The translations under genes and the position numbers were made by a program. 6,146 nt of DNA, taken from Lachnoclostridium sp. UBA1434. GTDB lineage: Bacteria > Bacillota > Clostridia > Lachnospirales > Lachnospiraceae. The notes beneath the pieces are model-generated. The model was not told the origin of the DNA and searched no databases. It worked only from the letters and a program-made list of their open reading frames with translations. This document shows positions 1 to 4,490 of the stretch, in pieces (the stretch's first letter is position 1; every line of letters starts with the position of its first letter). The stretch is from the NCBI GenBank assembly GCA_002329645.1, contig DCTS01000102.1, positions 1 through 6,146 on the forward strand. The letters are read 5' to 3'.

Positions 1-130
1 TGTATTATTATTTTTGTATGCTGCGTTATCCTATCCTCATGCAGCAAAGCTGATAAAAATACAAAGCCTGTAACAGATGACAGCATCAATATTCTGGAAC
101 AAATATACGAATCCAGAGGAATTGATCCTG
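1..130 (+). repeat. Direct repeat, copy 1 (lipoprotein 5' end)
   Basis: This is the first copy of a diverged direct repeat; its partner is 583-712, offset by exactly 582 bases. Hand alignment gives 25 mismatches and no gaps over 130 bases. The longest conserved stretch encodes the lipobox and first mature residues (SSCSKAD). Because a protein-coding frame is kept across the repeat, it reflects gene duplication rather than a mobile-element end. Confidence 0.85.
115..120 (+). promoter_or_regulatory. Candidate ribosome binding site AGAGGA inside the lipoprotein stub
   Basis: AGAGGA sits 10 bases before ATG 131 and 25 bases before ATG 146. The same six bases occur at 697-702 inside the coding part of the intact lipoprotein gene, where they encode part of the SRGI segment. 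The site was therefore coding sequence before the fusion, and may have been co-opted to start the small secreted protein. It favours the start at 131 over 146, although translation could also be coupled to the stub reading through to 207. Confidence 0.45.
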
Positions 131-526
131 ATGTCCAGCCACGGGATGAGAAGAAAAATAATAGCATGTTTTGTGGCATTATGTTTTACACTAGTTATGC
201 TAGTTAGCCCTGTATCCATGGCTTATGCTGCCTCTAAAGGAATAGCCACACTTGAAGTAGAATACTTTTATAGGAGATGGGCATATGCCGCAACTTATTC
301 CTCGCTTGGATTTGTTTCTGTTACTCTTAGTGTCGGTCTTACTAATGGAGATAGGTCATATACTACTGGAGATGCAGCAGGTAGCATGTACAGTTTTGCA
401 TGTGTAAACATTGATGCACCGGAAGGATATGTAATCAGAGATGCTATATCATATCATTATGATGCTGAAAAATTTGTTTTGGCAACATGGAATCCTCCAG
501 ACTCATACCTTTTCTATGATTATTAA
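131..526 (+). CDS. Small secreted tyrosine-rich protein of unknown function
   Basis: I do not recognise this family. From ATG 131 the product is 131 residues. A classic signal peptide follows the basic MRRK start (ATG 146): a hydrophobic core around residues 10-28, then the cleavage-like site MAYA/ASKG after residue 33. The mature part is about 98 residues with 12 tyrosines, one cysteine (SFACVN) and an aromatic tail ending LFYDY. Alternating hydrophobic and polar stretches (FVSVTLSVG, GYVIRD) suggest a small beta-rich domain. There is no lipobox, sortase motif or second membrane segment, so it is probably released. Start choice: ATG 131 has AGAGGA 10 bases upstream; ATG 146 gives the cleanest signal peptide but lacks a spaced site; ATG 77 lies wholly in the foreign lipoprotein stub and has no site. 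The first codons overlap that stub in another frame, so the native upstream region appears lost. The next gene starts 41 bases downstream. Confidence 0.7.
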   Translation: MSSHGMRRKIIACFVALCFTLVMLVSPVSMAYAASKGIATLEVEYFYRRWAYAATYSSLGFVSVTLSVGLTNGDRSYTTGDAAGSMYSFACVNIDAPEGYVIRDAISYHYDAEKFVLATWNPPDSYLFYDY

Positions 527-567
527 TTGGCAATATATGGGCACCTATAATTTCTAAGGAGAAATAT

Positions 568-2214
568 ATGGTAAAAAAAATATGTATAATTATTATTGTA
601 TGCTGCATTATCTTATCCTCATGCAGCAAAGCTGATAAGGATATAAAGCCAGCCCTGAATGATAACAGCAATATTCTGAAACAAATAATAAATTCCAGAG
701 GAATTACTCCTGCTGTTATGTCGCAAGATCAATCGGAGCAAAATATGCAAAAAGAGAAGGCACTTACTGAACTTGAATTCAATTCAGGAAGGGAAATCAG
801 GACATTAGAGGAAATTAAGCAGCAATATCCGGATAAGACTATACTAACAATCTGGAATTCTTTGATTCCTAATGATTATATAACCGATGCATTGAATGAA
901 TATCTAGTTCAATCAGGCGCGGAATATGTTGTATATTTCAGAAGGGGTACGAGGGAAGAGATTGAACTTGCTACTTTAAAAAATAATGAAAAGCAGCTTA
1001 TGGAGAATCTTATCCAATCGGTTGATATAATCCAGATAAAAAGAGAGTATTACTATGATATGACAAAGGAAGGGAAATTAGTGCCCTGGAATGAATATCT
1101 TGCCAGTGATGAAGGCAGGAAGCTATATGAAGCCATGCCTAAAAACAATTGGAAGGCGACAGAAATTAACGGAACAATCTATGGTATAACCGGATTATCC
1201 GAAAACCTTGTTGGTGCTCCTTCATATATAGTGAATAAAGAAATTATGCAAAAATATGGCATTACGGTGGATGATTTAAACAAACCTATATATGAGCTTG
1301 AGGGAATACTTCTTAAGGTTGCGGAAGGAGAAAAAGATAATGAAAATTTCAGAGTAATATCAGTAGATGTAGAATATAACTATAGTCCCGGGATAAGCAG
1401 TTTTTATTTGGCCCTGTCTAAAGCTGTATTTTTACCTTTTGACCCATATGAGGAAGCAGGGTTAGCTATTGATGACCCTGAGTATCTTAAGATATTAAAA
1501 TGCCTTAACAAATATTCGGGGATGGGACTTGTAGGGAAAAGCAGCACTAGACTGCCTGAGTTTTTTATTAATTTACGTTTTGTTTCAGCAATGCCCCATG
1601 CCAATCCATGGTATGGTTCCTATTTTAATGAGGAAGGTGAATTTGCAAGTGAAGAGGATGTTATTGAAATAGTATTAAACGACTATTATGGAAGATATAT
1701 AGAAAAAAATAAATCGGCAAACTTTATTTCAAATTATTCGAAAAATAAAGCTTATGCATTTGATTTTCTAAACAGGGTATATACCGACCCATATATAACA
1801 AATCTTCTTCTTTATGGCATGGAGAATATGAATTATATATTCGTGGATGGTAAAATATCGAAAAATTTACGATATATGCTTGATGACAGCCAACACATAG
1901 GTAACACATATCTGTCTTATCCCATGTGTTATGAGTTCCCTGACAAAAGAGAAAGATACTGGGATATACAGGAGAACACCCCATATACATACTATGATTT
2001 TGAGTTTGACGCTACAGAGGTTATAGAGGAGATTCAGGCAACTAATGAAATAATGGAAGAACTGGAAAAACTGGACGAGCTAATTCACAACAGTATAGAT
2101 GACTTCGATGCATACATAGAAGATATCAGAAGGCAGCTATATGACAGCGGGGTGCAAAAGCTGCTGGATGAAGTGAATTCACAGAAGGAAAAGTGGCTGG
2201 AAGGTAAAAAATAG
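568..2214 (+). CDS. Extracellular solute-binding-type lipoprotein (LplA-like)
   Basis: A 548-residue lipoprotein, probably held on the outer face of the membrane and binding a small ligand such as a sugar or peptide for an ABC system. A lysine start and hydrophobic core lead to the lipobox LSSC with Cys19 as the lipidation site. Residues 20-88 form a polar linker, partly shared with the stub at 1-130. A solute-binding-like fold starts near TILTIW (91-96). Family-typical pieces follow: LVPWNEYLAS (171-180), EINGTIYGITG (199-209), and the late segment around FLNRVYTDP and LLLYGMEN (400-420), which recalls LplA-type binding proteins with a DUF3502-like C-terminal part. The end (about 483-545) is a charged, helix-rich tail finishing KLLDEVNSQKEKW, as is usual for such proteins. 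AAGGAG at 556-561, six bases before ATG 568, fixes the start. No importer permease is seen nearby; downstream genes encode an export-type ABC system. The family call rests on remembered motifs, not on a search. Confidence 0.8.
   Translation: MVKKICIIIIVCCIILSSCSKADKDIKPALNDNSNILKQIINSRGITPAVMSQDQSEQNMQKEKALTELEFNSGREIRTLEEIKQQYPDKTILTIWNSLIPNDYITDALNEYLVQSGAEYVVYFRRGTREEIELATLKNNEKQLMENLIQSVDIIQIKREYYYDMTKEGKLVPWNEYLASDEGRKLYEAMPKNNWKATEINGTIYGITGLSENLVGAPSYIVNKEIMQKYGITVDDLNKPIYELEGILLKVAEGEKDNENFRVISVDVEYNYSPGISSFYLALSKAVFLPFDPYEEAGLAIDDPEYLKILKCLNKYSGMGLVGKSSTRLPEFFINLRFVSAMPHANPWYGSYFNEEGEFASEEDVIEIVLNDYYGRYIEKNKSANFISNYSKNKAYAFDFLNRVYTDPYITNLLLYGMENMNYIFVDGKISKNLRYMLDDSQHIGNTYLSYPMCYEFPDKRERYWDIQENTPYTYYDFEFDATEVIEEIQATNEIMEELEKLDELIHNSIDDFDAYIEDIRRQLYDSGVQKLLDEVNSQKEKWLEGKK
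583..712 (+). repeat. Direct repeat, copy 2 (inside the intact lipoprotein gene)
   Basis: Partner of 1-130. It covers codons 6-48 of the intact lipoprotein gene: the signal peptide, lipobox and linker up to about ITP. Mismatches cluster in the variable linker (bases 653-672 here) and are sparse around the lipobox, the pattern expected when the secretion signal is conserved. Confidence 0.85.
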
Positions 2215-2268
2215 GTATGGATTTCATAACTACATGCAATTCTGTTATTTCGTGAAAGGAGTTGTTTT

Positions 2269-3534
2269 ATGATAATTAAAGAACACAAGAACTATAAGAA
2301 ACATTTGCTGCTCTTAATATTTATATTAATTATAACAAGCCATACAGCCTGTGACGGCAAGGTTCCCGACAGCGGTAGCGGTAAAGTCCGGGTAATAAAA
2401 AGCCATTGTTCCGTGTCCGATGAAGGAATTATATATGAGGACGATAACGGGAAGTGCTATTATGATTTTTCCAGTGGGGGAAATGCATATTTCTGCTTCA
2501 GGCCAAATTGTGATCATTATAATGTAGACTGTGTTGCCCGAGCTAACCATCCATATACCTTTCTGATTGGAAATGACCAATACTATATTAAAACAGGTTC
2601 TTTGACAGACAAGGACTCAAAGGTTAGAATAATATCCTATTTGTATAAAAGCGATGTCAGCCATTCTGACGTAAAATGTGTAGTTGACTTTGAGGGCATA
2701 AACCTATCTGACGGTTTTCTGATAGGTGATACCCTGTACCTTCTAATTCTCAAGCCCGATATAGTGGATGGTGTTCAAACAAATAACGGAAGGTATGACA
2801 TGTACAGGATAAATATGAAAAACTATTCCGTTAAGAAGACCCATGTAAAGGAAGGCGACAATATAGGGTATATACTTTTCGGATGCATTGATAACAAGCT
2901 TATTATGTATTACAGATACATGGATAAGGAAATTGACCCTGCTGACTACGGGAAAACAGGGGATATGGCGAGCTTTATGGAGGACACCGAGAATTACAGA
3001 AGGTATATGGAGGATGTTATGGAGGTCTTCCATGAAGGGATGTGTTATTATGACATTAAGACGCATAAAATCGTTGATATAGATTTGCCTGTATTTACCT
3101 TTTTATATAAGGATAGTTACTACTACAATAAGAAGATTGGTGAAGGGTTATATCAACTGGTTGCGTATAACTTTGCAACGGGCGAAGAAACATTGATATT
3201 TAACGGTCCTGTAAGCTCTATTGATGCTGTGGGAGATATGCTATTTATAAAAGAAGGGAAGGAAGCAATCGGTCAACTTACCTTTACACCCGTTATAACA
3301 TTTGACAAAGCCACGTGCGGGGAGTATGCATATAATCTTGCAACAGGGGAATTAAACAAGGTTGTTAATAATTCTCCTGAAAAAGCTGAATTTGAATTAA
3401 TTGAGGAACGGGATGGTTATTACATATTTTTATATAGCAACCTTAGTGAAGGAATACATAGGCGCGTGGGGTACATGCTTAAGGAAGACTTTATAAACGG
3501 AAGAGAAAAGATAACATTGGTTGATCCGTTATAG
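2269..3534 (+). CDS. Exported beta-propeller-like protein with a C-x4-C-x-H-x4-C motif, probable lipoprotein
   Basis: A 421-residue exported protein. Residues 11-24 are strongly hydrophobic and are followed by SHTAC with Cys28. This is a plausible but imperfect lipobox, because His at -3 replaces the usual Leu/Val/Ile, so lipid anchoring is likely but not certain. Near the start of the mature part, Cys76, Cys81, His83 and Cys88 form C-x4-C-x-H-x4-C (CFRPNCDH is the core); Cys47 and Cys63 lie just before. I recall similar Cys-Pro-x-Cys-x-His pieces in surface proteins of Clostridia encoded beside ABC transporters. The rest shows repeated strand pairs of the form 'Tyr-x-Tyr/Asn ... thr-gly/his-lys': ISYLYKSD (122-129), DMYRINMKNY (177-186), CYYDIKTHKI (259-268), VAYNFATGEE (298-307) and YAYNLATGEL (353-362). 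These look like blades of a propeller (DUF5050-like). AAAGGAG at 2255-2261 is seven bases before ATG 2269. It lies between the binding-type lipoprotein and the ABC genes, suggesting a surface partner of the transporter. Exact role unknown. Confidence 0.75.
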   Translation: MIIKEHKNYKKHLLLLIFILIITSHTACDGKVPDSGSGKVRVIKSHCSVSDEGIIYEDDNGKCYYDFSSGGNAYFCFRPNCDHYNVDCVARANHPYTFLIGNDQYYIKTGSLTDKDSKVRIISYLYKSDVSHSDVKCVVDFEGINLSDGFLIGDTLYLLILKPDIVDGVQTNNGRYDMYRINMKNYSVKKTHVKEGDNIGYILFGCIDNKLIMYYRYMDKEIDPADYGKTGDMASFMEDTENYRRYMEDVMEVFHEGMCYYDIKTHKIVDIDLPVFTFLYKDSYYYNKKIGEGLYQLVAYNFATGEETLIFNGPVSSIDAVGDMLFIKEGKEAIGQLTFTPVITFDKATCGEYAYNLATGELNKVVNNSPEKAEFELIEERDGYYIFLYSNLSEGIHRRVGYMLKEDFINGREKITLVDPL

Positions 3535-3552
3535 AGAATTATATCAAGCTAT

Positions 3553-3558
3553 GGAGGA
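3553..3558 (+). promoter_or_regulatory. Ribosome binding site GGAGGA that decides the ATPase start
   Basis: GGAGGA is a near-perfect Shine-Dalgarno sequence that directly abuts ATG 3559, leaving no spacer, but lies six bases before ATG 3565. Normal spacing is about 5-9 bases, so the second ATG is the likely start. This removes two residues (Met-Tyr) from the longest frame. Confidence 0.8.
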
Positions 3559-3564
3559 ATGTAT

Positions 3565-4464
3565 ATGGAAATAACAATTAACCAATTATCCAAATCCTAT
3601 GGAAATGTTAAAGCCCTTAAAGATGTAAGCTGTACCTTTACGGAAGGGGTCTACGGGCTGTTGGGACCTAACGGTGCAGGCAAAACTACCCTGATTAACA
3701 TCATAGTGAATAACCTGGAGCAGGATGCCGGGCAGGTTTTGCTGGACGGTACTGATATACGGATGATGGGGGCAAAATACAGGGAATTGATAGGCTTTAT
3801 GCCCCAGCAGCAATCATTGTTTGACAGCTTTACCGCAGTGCGTTTTCTGGGATATATGGGTACTTTAAAAGGGATGAGCGGAAAGCAGCTCAAGACCAGG
3901 ATAGATGAGGTGCTTGAGATGGTAAATCTCACCGATGCGGCTGGTAAAAGGCTTGGGAGCTTCTCCGGCGGTATGAAACAGCGAATATTGATAGCACAGG
4001 CTATTCTTAACGATCCCAAAATACTGATACTTGATGAACCTACCGCAGGGCTTGATCCGAGGGAAAGAATACGGATACGGAACCTGATATCTGAAATCAG
4101 CTTTAAAAAGTTTGTACTCCTGGCAACCCATGTGGTGCAGGATATCGAATTCATCTCCAATGAAATCCTTATTCTTAAGGAGGGGCGGCTGATTGCCAAG
4201 GCTCCCCACGACAAAATACTTGAAGTCATGGAGGGCAAGGTTTATGAGTTAAGGCTTAAGGAAGATGAGCTGCCTAAAGTCAGTGCAAAATACAGGATTT
4301 GTTCAATTCTAAAGGATTCGGATTCGGTTATTATAAGAGTTTTGTCTGATTGTATACCGCCCGAATATGACAGCCGGCCTGTCAAGCCAATGCTTGAAGA
4401 TTTGTACCTTTACCTGTTCGACGAAAGATTCCCCGTGGACGTTTACGGCCTCTTTGCCTCTTAG
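3565..4464 (+). CDS. ABC transporter ATP-binding protein (export-type, CcmA/BcrA class)
   Basis: A cytoplasmic ATPase of 299 residues that should power the permease encoded next. All nucleotide-binding motifs are present (numbered from Met 3565): Walker A GPNGAGKT at 34-41, Q-loop in MPQQQ at 79-83, signature SFSGGMKQR at 132-140, Walker B ILILDEP at 153-159, D-loop AGLD at 161-164 and the switch histidine in ATH at 187-189. The signature has FSGGM in place of the canonical LSGGQ, which is frequent in drug, bacteriocin and ABC-2 exporters. Residues from about 223 form a C-terminal extension ending in the LEDLYLYLF segment, as in exporter ATPases of this class. The catalytic set is complete, so it should be active. 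The start is chosen by GGAGGA at 3553-3558, six bases upstream. The gap to the previous gene is 30 bases and to the permease 26 bases, which supports one operon. Substrate cannot be inferred from the ATPase. Confidence 0.95.
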   Translation: MEITINQLSKSYGNVKALKDVSCTFTEGVYGLLGPNGAGKTTLINIIVNNLEQDAGQVLLDGTDIRMMGAKYRELIGFMPQQQSLFDSFTAVRFLGYMGTLKGMSGKQLKTRIDEVLEMVNLTDAAGKRLGSFSGGMKQRILIAQAILNDPKILILDEPTAGLDPRERIRIRNLISEISFKKFVLLATHVVQDIEFISNEILILKEGRLIAKAPHDKILEVMEGKVYELRLKEDELPKVSAKYRICSILKDSDSVIIRVLSDCIPPEYDSRPVKPMLEDLYLYLFDERFPVDVYGLFAS

Positions 4465-4469
4465 GCCGT
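4445..4469 (+). other. Inverted repeat over the ATPase stop codon
   Basis: ACGGCCT (4445-4451) and AGGCCGT (4463-4469) are perfect 7-base inverted arms around an 11-base loop; the stop codon TAG 4462-4464 overlaps the right arm. No T-run follows, so it does not look like an intrinsic terminator. It ends six bases before the permease ribosome binding site, so it could tune translation of the permease relative to the ATPase or affect mRNA stability. That role is inferred; a 7-base stem could also occur by chance. Confidence 0.4.
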
Positions 4470-4475
4470 TTCTGA

Positions 4476-4484
4476 AGGGGGTGG
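4476..4484 (+). promoter_or_regulatory. Ribosome binding site of the permease gene
   Basis: The G-rich run AGGGGGTGG lies six bases before ATG 4491 and matches the anti-Shine-Dalgarno well through AGGGGGTG. No other in-frame start nearby has a comparable site, so it fixes the start of the permease. Confidence 0.75.
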
Positions 4485-4490
4485 GACGAT

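Larger units (their letters stand above)
1..207 (+). pseudogene. 5' stub of a duplicated solute-binding-type lipoprotein gene (start lies before the window)
   Basis: Reading frame 1 gives a lipoprotein signal peptide ending in VILSSC, then a short linker that includes NILEQI and SRGI, and stops at TAG 205-207. The window begins at what corresponds to codon 6 of the intact relative at 568, so about five codons and the ribosome binding site are missing. From 1 to 130 the DNA aligns without gaps to 583-712, with 105 of 130 identical bases by hand count. After about 135-150 the similarity disappears, and the frame runs into sequence that encodes another protein's signal peptide in a different frame. 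The whole solute-binding domain (residues from about 90 on in the intact copy) is therefore absent. The simplest reading is a duplicated gene whose body was deleted. It could still produce a lipoprotein peptide of about 73 residues, so calling it dead is an inference. Confidence 0.75.

Noticed and set aside
77..130. Longest start of the secreted protein at ATG 77
   Set aside because: There is no ribosome site before it, the added residues come from out-of-frame reading of the lipoprotein stub, and they would bury the signal peptide's basic start.
546..551. TATAAT as a -10 box of a promoter for the intact lipoprotein gene
   Set aside because: No good -35 lies 16-18 bases upstream (TTGGCA at 527-532 is only 13 away), and transcription would begin on the ribosome site at 556-561, leaving almost no leader.
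2215..2268. Possible regulatory element in the 54-base gap between the two surface-protein genes
   Set aside because: Apart from the ribosome site at 2255-2261, I see no inverted repeat, T-run or convincing promoter boxes.
2974..3027. Repeated ATGGAGG units as a tandem repeat
   Set aside because: The units are irregularly spaced and explained by Met-Glu-Asp/Val coding within the propeller-like protein; similar codons, not a real DNA repeat array.
3559..3564. Upstream ATG of the ATPase gene
   Set aside because: The GGAGGA site directly abuts this ATG with no spacer; ATG 3565, six bases away, is the workable start.
3651..4238. Long minus-strand open frame of 195 codons opposite the ATPase gene
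   Set aside because: It lies wholly opposite a clear ABC ATPase with all motifs, has low-complexity Ser/Ile-rich content and no ribosome site; it is a shadow.
4445..4469. Intrinsic terminator between ATPase and permease
   Set aside because: The stem is short with an 11-base loop and is followed by TCTGAAGGGGG instead of a T-run; termination here would also separate two subunits of one transporter.
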